The translations under genes and the position numbers were made by a program. From assembly GCA_009702305.1 (NCBI GenBank), contig WLIH01000178.1, forward strand, positions 1 to 6,173: a stretch of 6,173 bases of DNA. The letters run 5' to 3'. Every line of letters starts with the position of its first letter. Position 1 is the stretch's first letter. The stretch comes from Actinomycetota bacterium. Its GTDB lineage: Bacteria; Actinomycetota; Actinomycetes; Propionibacteriales; Nocardioidaceae. Of the stretch, positions 1-5,531 are shown one piece after another. Below the pieces are notes generated by a model. It was not told the origin of the DNA. It searched no databases and saw nothing but the letters and a program-made list of their open reading frames with translations.

Positions 1-1854
1 CAGCAGATCAACTGGGTGCCCGACCACATCCAGGACGGCCAGTTCGGCCGCTGGCTGGAGAACGCCCGCGACTGGTCGATCACCCGCAACCGCTTCTGGG
101 GCTCGCCGGTGCCGGTGTGGAAGAGCGACGACCCGGCGTACCCGCGTCTGGACGTCTACGGCTCCTTCGCCGAGCTCGAGCGCGACTTCGGCCGGCTGCC
201 CACCGACGCGGAGGGCAGGCCCGATCTGCACCGCCCGTACGTCGACGACCTGGTGCGCCCCAACCCCGACGACCCGACGGGCCGCTCGATGATGCGCCGG
301 GTGCCCGACGTGCTCGACGTCTGGTTCGACTCCGGCTCGATGTCCTACGCGCAGGTGCACTACCCCTTCGAGAACGCCGCCTGGTTCGACGGCACCGCGG
401 AGCTCAAGGGCCACTTCCCGGCCGACTTCATCGTCGAGTACATCGGGCAGACGCGCGGGTGGTTCTACACCCTGCACATCCTGGCGACCGCGCTCTTCGA
501 CAAGCCCGCCTTCTCCAACTGCATCAGCCACGGCATCGTGCTCGGCTCCGACGGCAACAAGATGTCGAAGTCGCTGCGCAACTACCCCGACGTGAGAGAG
601 GTCTTCGACCGCGACGGGGCGGACGCGATGCGCTGGTTCCTCATGTCGTCGCCGATCCTGCGCGGCGGCAACCTCGTCGTGACCGAGCAGGGCATCCGCG
701 ACTCGGTGCGCCAGGTGATGATCCCGCTGTGGAACAGCTGGTACTTCTTCCAGCTCTACGCCAACGCCGCCGGCGGCGGCAGCGGCCACACCGCGACGTG
801 GTCGACCACCTCGGCCGACCGGCTCGACCGCTACCTGCTGGCCAAGTGCCGTCAGTACGTCGCCGAGATGACCGAGGCGCTCGACACGTACGCCGTCGCG
901 GAGGCCTGCGACGCCACCCGTTCCTTCCTCGACGTGCTGACGAACTGGTACATCCGCCGCTCCCGCGAGCGCTTCTGGGGCGACACCGCGGAGGCCTTCG
1001 ACACGCTCTACACCGTGCTCGAGGTCGTCTGCCGGGTCACCGCGCCGCTGCTGCCGCTGACCACCGAGGAGGTGTGGCGCGGGCTCACCGGCGAGCGCTC
1101 GGTGCACCTGACCGACTGGCCCCTGGTCGACGACCTGCCCGCCGACGATGCGTTGGTGGCGGCGATGGACCAGGTCCGCGACGTGTGCTCGGCGACCTCG
1201 GCCCTGCGCAAGGCGGGCAACCTGCGCAACCGGCTGCCTCTCGCGACGCTGACCGTCGTGGTCGCCGACGCGGCCGCGCTGGCCGGCTTCGAGTCGATCG
1301 TCGCCGACGAGGTCAACGTCAAGGAGGTCCGCCTGCTCGCCTCCGACGCTCCCGAGGCGGCGTCGTACGGCGTCTCGCAGCGCCTCACCGTCAACGCGCG
1401 TGCCGCCGGTCCTCGCCTCGGCAAGGAGGTCCAGCTCGCGATCAAGGGCTCCAAGTCCGGCGACTGGTCGGTCGCGGCCGACGGCACCGTGACGTCAGGC
1501 GGCCTCGCGCTGGTCGAGGGGGAGTACACCCTCGAGACGGTCGCCGGCGCGGCCGACGAGACCACCGTCGTCGGCATGCTGCCCGGCGGTGGCTTCGTCG
1601 TGCTCGACACCACGGTGACCCCCGAGCTCGCCGCCGAGGGCCTGGCCCGCGACCTGGTGCGCCAGGTCCAGCAGGCACGTCGCGACGCCGGCCTGGAGGT
1701 CGCCGACCGGATCGCGCTGACGATCGCCGGCTCCGAGGAGGTGCAGGCGGCCGCCCGCACCCATGAAGCGCTGATCGCGGGCGAGACCCTCGCGACGTCG
1801 TACGCCGTCGTGGGCGGCCCCGCGACCCCGGAGGTCACCGTCACCAAGGCCTGA
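1..1854 (+). CDS. ileS: Isoleucyl-tRNA synthetase, type 2 (eukaryotic-like), C-terminal 617 codons; 5' truncated by window
   Basis: This cytoplasmic enzyme joins isoleucine to tRNA-Ile using ATP. The frame is open from base 1, so the start lies outside the window; about 420 residues, including the HIGH motif and most of the editing domain, should be upstream if the length is typical for the family (about 1,040 aa). Numbered from the first codon here, the catalytic fold shows WFDSGS (108-113), GQTRGWF (149-155) and the ATP-binding loop KMSKS (187-191). The anticodon-binding helical domain follows, with [12 protein letters not shown] near 315-326. From about residue 439 (NVKEVRLL) to the stop the tail resembles the DUF5915 domain of type 2 enzymes. 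No Cys4 zinc-binding tail is present, unlike in type 1 IleS. Type 2 enzymes are known for low mupirocin sensitivity; that is family knowledge, not visible here. The gene converges on the oxidoreductase gene downstream. Confidence 0.97.
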   Translation, partial: QQINWVPDHIQDGQFGRWLENARDWSITRNRFWGSPVPVWKSDDPAYPRLDVYGSFAELERDFGRLPTDAEGRPDLHRPYVDDLVRPNPDDPTGRSMMRRVPDVLDVWFDSGSMSYAQVHYPFENAAWFDGTAELKGHFPADFIVEYIGQTRGWFYTLHILATALFDKPAFSNCISHGIVLGSDGNKMSKSLRNYPDVREVFDRDGADAMRWFLMSSPILRGGNLVVTEQGIRDSVRQVMIPLWNSWYFFQLYANAAGGGSGHTATWSTTSADRLDRYLLAKCRQYVAEMTEALDTYAVAEACDATRSFLDVLTNWYIRRSRERFWGDTAEAFDTLYTVLEVVCRVTAPLLPLTTEEVWRGLTGERSVHLTDWPLVDDLPADDALVAAMDQVRDVCSATSALRKAGNLRNRLPLATLTVVVADAAALAGFESIVADEVNVKEVRLLASDAPEAASYGVSQRLTVNARAAGPRLGKEVQLAIKGSKSGDWSVAADGTVTSGGLALVEGEYTLETVAGAADETTVVGMLPGGGFVVLDTTVTPELAAEGLARDLVRQVQQARRDAGLEVADRIALTIAGSEEVQAAARTHEALIAGETLATSYAVVGGPATPEVTVTKA

Positions 1855-1871
1855 GGCCGCGACATCGCGCC

Positions 1872-1892
1872 CGGGGCTGGGTCCCCACCCCG
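1872..1892 (+). terminator. U-less hairpin after ileS, possible terminator
   Basis: CGGGG (1872-1876) can pair with CCCCG (1888-1892), and inside it TGG (1878-1880) with CCA (1885-1887), leaving a small loop and one bulged C. The hairpin begins 17 bases after the ileS stop. No T-run follows, so it is not a classic intrinsic terminator, but U-less GC-rich hairpins at gene ends are common in actinobacteria. No folding energy was calculated. Confidence 0.4.
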
Positions 1893-1901
1893 AGGTCATC
1901 G

Positions 1902-2035
1902 GGTCTCGATACGGCGCTGGCGCGCCTACTCGACCAACGAGGGGAGAGTGCGCTGGCGCGCCTACTCGACCAACGAGAGCAGGCCATTCGCTGGTCGAGT
2001 GCCGCCGAGCGCTAGCGAGGTGGTGTATCGAGACC
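1902..2035. repeat. Two-armed interspersed inverted repeat between convergent genes
   Basis: The element is bounded by a perfect 11-bp inverted repeat, GGTCTCGATAC (1902-1912) and GTATCGAGACC (2025-2035). A second, inner 9-bp pair is ACTCGACCA (1928-1936, repeated at 1964-1972) against TGGTCGAGT (1992-2000). The spacers between outer and inner blocks differ in the two arms: 15 bases on the left (1913-1927, containing the palindrome GGCGCGCC) and 24 bases on the right (2001-2024, containing CGCTAGCG). Each arm can therefore fold locally as well as with the other arm. It contains no gene and fills most of the gap between ileS and the oxidoreductase gene, where it could stop transcription from both sides. 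I recall similar sequences scattered through Nocardioides genomes, but copy number cannot be seen from this window. Confidence 0.8.
1914..1977. repeat. Exact 28-bp direct repeat, period 36, inside the left arm
   Basis: Bases 1914-1941 and 1950-1977 are identical over 28 positions and mismatch immediately on both sides. They are separated by 8 bases (1942-1949). The unit runs from GCGCTGG to CAACGAG and carries the inner block ACTCGACCA. Only the inner part of the left arm is duplicated; the outer block GGTCTCGATAC occurs once. Slippage or unequal recombination inside the inverted repeat is the simplest origin. Two copies and no leader argue against a CRISPR array. Confidence 0.85.
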
Positions 2036-2059
2036 TCGATCGGAGGCCGCGGCGGGTGG

Positions 2060-2905
2060 TCAGAGGCCGAGGCGGGCGGTGAGCTTGTCGAGGTAGGCGA
2101 TGACCTCGTCCTCGGACTTGTCCGGGACGCCCCAGATGAGCTCGGTCGCGCCGGCCTCGGTCCACGCGGCGAGGTCCTCGGGAGAGGGGCGCATCGCGAT
2201 CAGGACGCGGATGTCGGGCGCGCCCTCGCGACCGGCGGTGGCCCAGGCGGCGCGCAGGGCGTCGCACTTGCCGGTGATGTCCTGCTCGATCGGGGTGGTC
2301 ATCCAGCCGTCGGCGTTCTCGGCGATCCACTGGAAGGTCTTCGGGCCGCCTCCGGCGCCGATGATCAGCGGGATGTGCGCCTGGATCGGCTTGGGGTAGG
2401 CCCACGAGGGTCCGAACGAGACGAACTCGCCGTCGTAGGCCGCCTCCTCCTGGGTCCACAGGGCGCGCATGGCCTGGACGTACTCCTTGAGGACCGTCCG
2501 ACGCTTGGCCGGCGGGACGTGGTGGTCCTGGAGCTCGTCGGTGTTCCACCCGAAGCCGGCGCCGATCGTGACCCGGCCACCGGAGAGGTGGTCGAGCGTG
2601 GCGATCTGCTTGGCCAGCGTGATCGGGTCGGACTCCACCGGCAGCGCCACGGCCGTCGACAGCCCGATCTTCGAGGTGACCTGGGCGGCGGTGGCCAGCG
2701 AGATCCACGGGTCCAGGGTCCGGGTGTAGCGGTCGTCGGGCAGCGACTCGTCGCCGGTGCCGGGGTGCGCCGCCTCCCGCTTGACCGGGATGTGGGTGTG
2801 CTCCGGCACGTAGATCGTGTCGAAGCCGCGCTCCTCGGCGGCCACGGCCAGGGCTGCGGGCGTGATGCCGCGGTCGGAGGAGAAGAGGACGAGTCCGTTG
2901 CGCAT
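2060..2905 (-). CDS. LLM-class F420-dependent oxidoreductase (TIGR03619-like)
   Basis: This is a luciferase-like TIM-barrel flavin/F420 oxidoreductase of 281 aa, a normal length for the group. Family features visible are the N-terminal strand-helix with EERGFDTIYVPEHTHIP (24-40), DPWISLATAA (65-74) followed by KIGLSTAV (79-86), ITLAKQIATLDHLSGGR (95-111) leading to IGAGFGW (114-120), and a C-terminal IIGAGGGPKTFQWIAENADGW. These match the Rv2161c-type group predicted to use reduced or oxidised coenzyme F420 for hydride transfer; the substrate cannot be told from sequence. The start is ATG at 2905-2903. No Shine-Dalgarno sequence precedes it, and a TAGTAT box ends six bases before it, so the mRNA is probably leaderless. 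A KstR-like operator overlaps that promoter, hinting at steroid, fatty-acid or related CoA-thioester metabolism. It is divergent from dapE and convergent with ileS. Use of FMN instead of F420 is not excluded. Confidence 0.93.
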   Translation of the reverse strand: MRNGLVLFSSDRGITPAALAVAAEERGFDTIYVPEHTHIPVKREAAHPGTGDESLPDDRYTRTLDPWISLATAAQVTSKIGLSTAVALPVESDPITLAKQIATLDHLSGGRVTIGAGFGWNTDELQDHHVPPAKRRTVLKEYVQAMRALWTQEEAAYDGEFVSFGPSWAYPKPIQAHIPLIIGAGGGPKTFQWIAENADGWMTTPIEQDITGKCDALRAAWATAGREGAPDIRVLIAMRPSPEDLAAWTEAGATELIWGVPDKSEDEVIAYLDKLTARLGL

Positions 2906-2911
2906 GGCGGC

Positions 2912-2917
2912 ATACTA
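2912..2917 (-). promoter_or_regulatory. Probable -10 box of a leaderless promoter for the oxidoreductase gene
   Basis: Read on the minus strand, TAGTAT fits the actinobacterial -10 pattern TANNNT, and GCCGCC then leads directly into the ATG. This spacing puts the predicted transcription start at or very near the A of the start codon. The missing Shine-Dalgarno sequence agrees. The matching -35 position reads ACCCGA, which is not close to TTGACA, so an activator-independent strong promoter is not assured. Confidence 0.6.
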
Positions 2918-2931
2918 GAACGTGTTCCAGT
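2914..2931. promoter_or_regulatory. KstR-type TetR operator, 18-bp near-palindrome
   Basis: ACTAGAACGTGTTCCAGT is an inverted repeat with a single mismatched pair (2917 against 2928). Its core at 2916-2929, TAGAACGTGTTCCA, fits TNNAACNNGTTNNA, the consensus I know for KstR, the TetR-family repressor of cholesterol and lipid catabolism genes in mycobacteria and rhodococci. It overlaps four bases of the predicted -10 box of the oxidoreductase gene and covers the region just upstream, so a bound protein should block RNA polymerase. It ends 54 bases before the dapE ATG, so an effect on dapE is possible but less direct. Another TetR-family repressor with a similar site is an alternative. Confidence 0.65.
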
Positions 2932-2985
2932 TTCTCGGGTAGGGCTCGTCCCTGATCCTGGTCCGCCGGCTGGTTGACTGGTGCC

Positions 2986-4050
2986 ATGAGCCTCGACCTG
3001 ACCCAGGATGCCGTCACGCTGACCCGGGCGCTCGTCGACATCGAGTCGGTGAGTCTCGGCGAGCAGGAGATCGCGGACGCCGTCCAGGCCGCGCTCGCAC
3101 CGCTGGCCCACCTCACCGTCAGCCGCCACGGCCACACGATCGTCGCGCGCACCGACCTGGGCCGCAGCGAGCGGGTCGTGATCGCCGGGCACCTCGACAC
3201 GGTGCCGCTCAACGACAACCTGCCCAGCCGTCTCGACGAGGCCACCGGGCTGCTCCACGGACTCGGGACCTGCGACATGAAGGGCGGCGACGCCGTCATC
3301 CTGCGCCTGGCCGCGACCGTGCCCGAGCCCAACCGCGACGTCACCTACATCCTCTACGAGGCCGAGGAGATCGACTCGGCCTACAACGGGCTGACCCACC
3401 TCTCGCGCGACAACCCCGAGCTGATGCGAGCCGACTTCGCGATCCTGATGGAGCCGAGCAACGCCGTCGTCGAGGCCGGTTGCCAGGGCACGCTCCGCGT
3501 GGAGGTGCGTACGACGGGGGAGCGGGCCCACTCTGCTCGCAGCTGGCGCGGCGTCAACGCCATCCACGGCGCTGCCGAGGTGCTGGCCCGGCTCAACGCC
3601 TACGAGGCGCGCCGTCCCGTGATCGACGGGCTGGAGTACCACGAGGGGCTCAACGCCGTCTTCATCCGCGGCGGCGTCGCCGGCAACGTGCTGCCCGACG
3701 AGTGCGTCGTCGAGGTCAACTTCCGCTTCGCTCCCGACCGCAGCGAGGCCGAGGCCGAGGCGTTCGTCCGCGACTTCTTCCACGGGTTCGACGTCACCCT
3801 CAGCGACTCGGCACCCGGTGCGCTCCCCGGCCTGGACCGGCCGGCGGCGAAGGCGTTCGTCGAGGCCGTGGGCGGCGAGGTCAACCCCAAGTTCGGGTGG
3901 ACGGACGTCGCGCGCTTCACAGCGCTCGGGGTGCCCGCGGTCAACTTCGGTCCCGGCGACCCGATGCTCGCGCACAAGCAGGAGGAGCACGTCCCGGTCG
4001 AGCACATCGAGCGCTGCGAGCGCCAGCTGCGCGAGTGGCTGAGCGCATGA
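2986..4050 (+). CDS. dapE: Succinyl-diaminopimelate desuccinylase, actinobacterial type
   Basis: This cytoplasmic di-zinc M20-family hydrolase cleaves N-succinyl-LL-diaminopimelate to succinate and LL-diaminopimelate, used for lysine and cell-wall peptide synthesis. The 354-aa protein has the full active site: H69 and D71 in GHLDTVP, the bridging Asp D97 in GTCDMKGG, catalytic E127 and metal ligand E128 in YEAEEID, E156 in MEPSN, and a C-terminal His, H330, in LAHKQEEH. The HSARSW...NAIHGAA segment of the dimerisation domain is also present. I chose ATG 2986 over the in-frame TTG at 2974, because it begins with the usual MSLDLTQD-like start and the extra four residues add nothing recognisable. 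No clear Shine-Dalgarno sequence precedes the ATG; TTGACT (2974-2979) is only a weak candidate -10 for a leaderless transcript. It appears to head a five-gene operon, with its stop overlapping the next start. Confidence 0.96.
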   Translation: MSLDLTQDAVTLTRALVDIESVSLGEQEIADAVQAALAPLAHLTVSRHGHTIVARTDLGRSERVVIAGHLDTVPLNDNLPSRLDEATGLLHGLGTCDMKGGDAVILRLAATVPEPNRDVTYILYEAEEIDSAYNGLTHLSRDNPELMRADFAILMEPSNAVVEAGCQGTLRVEVRTTGERAHSARSWRGVNAIHGAAEVLARLNAYEARRPVIDGLEYHEGLNAVFIRGGVAGNVLPDECVVEVNFRFAPDRSEAEAEAFVRDFFHGFDVTLSDSAPGALPGLDRPAAKAFVEAVGGEVNPKFGWTDVARFTALGVPAVNFGPGDPMLAHKQEEHVPVEHIERCERQLREWLSA

Positions 4051-4772
4051 GGTCGAAGTTCAAAGGCCCGGTGCTGATGCGGCGCGGGCAGGTCGAGACC
4101 GACACCACCGACCAGCGGCTGCTCGACTCCGCCGGCCCGACCGACTGGGTGCACCAGGACCCGTGGCGGGTGCTGCGGATCCAGGCGGAGTTCGTCGAGG
4201 GCTTCGGCGCGCTGGCCGAGCTCGGGCCGGCGATCGCGGTCTTCGGCTCCGCGCGCACCCCGGCCGACCACCCGACGTACGCCGTCGGGGAGGAGATCGG
4301 GCGCAAGCTCGCCGCCGCCGACTTCGCCGTCATCACCGGCGGCGGGCCGGGCACGATGGAGGCGGTCAACAAGGGGGCCAGCGAGGCCGGCGGCATCTCG
4401 GTCGGGCTCGGCATCGAGCTGCCGTGGGAGGCCGACCTCAACCAGTGGGTCGACATGGGCATCAACTTCCGCTACTTCTTCGCCCGCAAGACGATGTTCG
4501 TGAAGTACTCCCAGGGCTTCATCGTGCTGCCCGGCGGGCTCGGCACGCTCGACGAGCTGTTCGAGGCGATGACGCTGGTGCAGACCCAGAAGGTCACGAA
4601 GTTCCCGATCGTGCTGGTCGGGGTCGCGCAGTGGACCGGCCTGCTGGACTGGATGCGCTCCACCATGCTGGAGGACGGTCGGATCCAGCAGTCCGACCTG
4701 GACATGGTGACGCTGACCGACGACGTCGACGAGGCCGTGAGGCTGATGGTGGAAGCGAGGCAGCAGCGATGA
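4047..4772 (+). CDS. LOG/TIGR00730-family Rossmann-fold protein (nucleoside 5'-monophosphate phosphoribohydrolase)
   Basis: LOG-family enzymes release the base from nucleotide 5'-monophosphates, classically cytokinin nucleotides. The 241-aa protein contains the nucleotide-binding GGGPGTME (98-105), the probable active-site Arg R147 in FFARK, and the hallmark PGGxGTxxE as PGGLGTLDE (162-170) with catalytic E170. The Rossmann fold begins near residue 63 (AIAVFGSAR), preceded by about 60 residues, including TDWVHQDPWRVLRIQAEFVEGF, that short LOG proteins lack. This longer form seems to be common in actinobacteria. I chose ATG 4047 because it shares ATGA with the dapE stop, giving translational coupling; the frame stays open far upstream only as a shadow inside dapE. 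In Mycobacterium tuberculosis the LOG protein Rv1205 lies a few genes from dapE, as I recall, and has been linked to cytokinin production. The true substrate here is unknown; AMP-like nucleotides or a housekeeping role are possible. Confidence 0.92.
   Translation: MRSKFKGPVLMRRGQVETDTTDQRLLDSAGPTDWVHQDPWRVLRIQAEFVEGFGALAELGPAIAVFGSARTPADHPTYAVGEEIGRKLAAADFAVITGGGPGTMEAVNKGASEAGGISVGLGIELPWEADLNQWVDMGINFRYFFARKTMFVKYSQGFIVLPGGLGTLDELFEAMTLVQTQKVTKFPIVLVGVAQWTGLLDWMRSTMLEDGRIQQSDLDMVTLTDDVDEAVRLMVEARQQR
4757..4760 (+). promoter_or_regulatory. Ribosome binding site for the DivIVA-like gene
   Basis: GAGG lies eight bases before the ATG at 4769, within the last codons of the LOG gene. It supports the ATG at 4769 as start, together with the ATGA overlap of stop and start codons. 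Confidence 0.55.
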
Positions 4773-5086
4773 TGTGGTTCTTCGCGATCCTGGTGGTGCT
4801 GGCCATGGGCGGCGTCGCGCTGGTGGCGGCCGGCAAGGGCACGCCCCTCGCCGACGAGCACCCCGACCGCCCCGACGTCACGGTCCCGGCCGCGGGGCCG
4901 GTGAGCGCCGAGGACCTGCGCCGGGTGCGCTTCTCCCTGGCCTTCCGCGGCTACCGCATGTCCGAGGTCGACGCGCTGCTCGACAGGTTGGCGAGCGAGC
5001 GCGAGCCGGCCGAGACGATCCCGTCCGGTGATCAGCCGACGGAAGGGCCCGGCGACCAGCCCGATCGCCCGGCCGACCCGGCGTAG
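4769..5086 (+). CDS. Small membrane-anchored protein with DivIVA-like (DivI1A) motif
   Basis: The 105-aa product starts with one hydrophobic segment (about residues 3-21, WFFAILVVLAMGGVALVAAG). A short polar linker follows, then a DivIVA-type N-terminal motif at about 46-77: DLRRVRFSLAFRGYRMSEVDALLDRL. The rest is a low-complexity acidic/proline tail rich in D, P, G and E (about 79-105). The motif matches TIGR03544-like repeats in which RGY and EVD are the conserved points. DivIVA/Wag31 proteins sense negative membrane curvature and organise polar growth, but this protein has no long coiled coil, so it cannot be a full DivIVA; it may be an adaptor or accessory protein. The start ATGATG overlaps the LOG stop, and a GAGG precedes it. 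As I recall, M. tuberculosis Rv1209, also near dapE and LOG, is a similar short protein, supporting a conserved neighbourhood. Function is unknown. Confidence 0.85.
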   Translation: MMWFFAILVVLAMGGVALVAAGKGTPLADEHPDRPDVTVPAAGPVSAEDLRRVRFSLAFRGYRMSEVDALLDRLASEREPAETIPSGDQPTEGPGDQPDRPADPA

Positions 5087-5101
5087 GGCACACTCACCCG
5101 G

Positions 5102-5521
5102 GTGTCATCGCAGGTCGTCGTCTACGCGCTGACCGCCCTCGCGGCGGTCGTGGTGCTGCTGACCCGCGTGCGCCTGGGCCGCGGTGGCGGCGGCCGTCAC
5201 GACCTCGGCGGGGTGCTGCTGGGCGCGCACACCGTCGTCGGCACGCTCAGCGTCGTGCTCTGGGTGGTCTTCATCGCCGCCGGCGACGACTCCGCGCTGG
5301 GCGGTCCGCTGGCCGGGATCATCGCCCTCGCGGGCTGGTGGACCCTGTCGGTGCTCGGCCTGCTGATCCTGGCCCGTTGGCTGCCCAGCAAGGGCCGTCA
5401 CGCCGTCGACGAGGTCGACGACGCCTGGTCGGCCGGTCCGGCCCTGTCGTGGCTCGCCCACCTCGGCATGGTCGTCGGCGTCGGCGTCTTCACGTGGGCC
5501 TACCTCACCCACGTCGTATGA
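5102..5521 (+). CDS. Four-helix integral membrane protein, unknown function
   Basis: I do not recognise a named family for this 139-aa protein. It has four probable membrane helices: about 5-23, 38-60, 69-94 and 113-137. The loop after helix 1 is Arg/Gly rich (RVRLGRGGGGRHD) and likely cytoplasmic by the positive-inside rule; the loop after helix 3 (RWLPSKGRHAVDEVDDAW) also carries positive charge and would lie on the same side, putting both termini outside. Histidines H43 (GAH, near the start of helix 2) and H120 (LAH, near the start of helix 4) lie at similar depth on helices running the same way, a layout that could bind heme or metal, though this is speculation. GTG at 5102 is the start, 15 bases after the previous stop. 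No good Shine-Dalgarno sequence is visible (TAGGGCACACTCACCCGG precedes it), so translation may depend on coupling. Its place in the row suggests an envelope role. Confidence 0.8.
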   Translation: MSSQVVVYALTALAAVVVLLTRVRLGRGGGGRHDLGGVLLGAHTVVGTLSVVLWVVFIAAGDDSALGGPLAGIIALAGWWTLSVLGLLILARWLPSKGRHAVDEVDDAWSAGPALSWLAHLGMVVGVGVFTWAYLTHVV

Positions 5522-5524
5522 GGA
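5520..5524 (+). promoter_or_regulatory. Ribosome binding site for the M14 peptidase gene, overlapping the upstream stop codon
   Basis: GAGGA spans the end of the TGA stop (5519-5521) of the membrane-protein gene and lies seven bases before the GTG at 5532. It decides that start over the nearby ATG at 5524, whose frame closes after three codons. The overlap with the stop favours coupled translation. Confidence 0.65.
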
Positions 5525-5531
5525 TGGCTGC

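Noticed and set aside
1914..1977. Start of a CRISPR array
   Set aside because: Only two repeats, an 8-base gap too short for a spacer, and no cas genes nearby.
2034..2046. Separate terminator hairpin CCTC-GATCG-GAGG for the oxidoreductase gene
   Set aside because: The stem is only four pairs with no T-run on the minus strand; the larger inverted repeat beside it is a better candidate.
2914..2931. LexA/SOS box as identity of the palindrome
   Set aside because: Actinobacterial SOS boxes have four bases between GAAC and GTTC; here there are two, which fits KstR-type sites instead.
2974..2985. TTG start giving dapE four more residues
   Set aside because: The ATG at 2986 is the stronger codon and there is no Shine-Dalgarno sequence favouring the TTG.
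1962..4005. Long open frames on the minus strand overlapping the oxidoreductase and dapE genes
   Set aside because: They are rich in Arg, Pro, Ala and His without recognisable motifs and lie antisense to or out of frame with well-supported genes; such shadow frames are expected at this GC content.
3480..4046. Upstream extension of the LOG reading frame into dapE
   Set aside because: The frame is open only as a shadow of dapE and is Arg/Pro-rich; the ATG at 4047 gives a recognisable N-terminus and an ATGA overlap.
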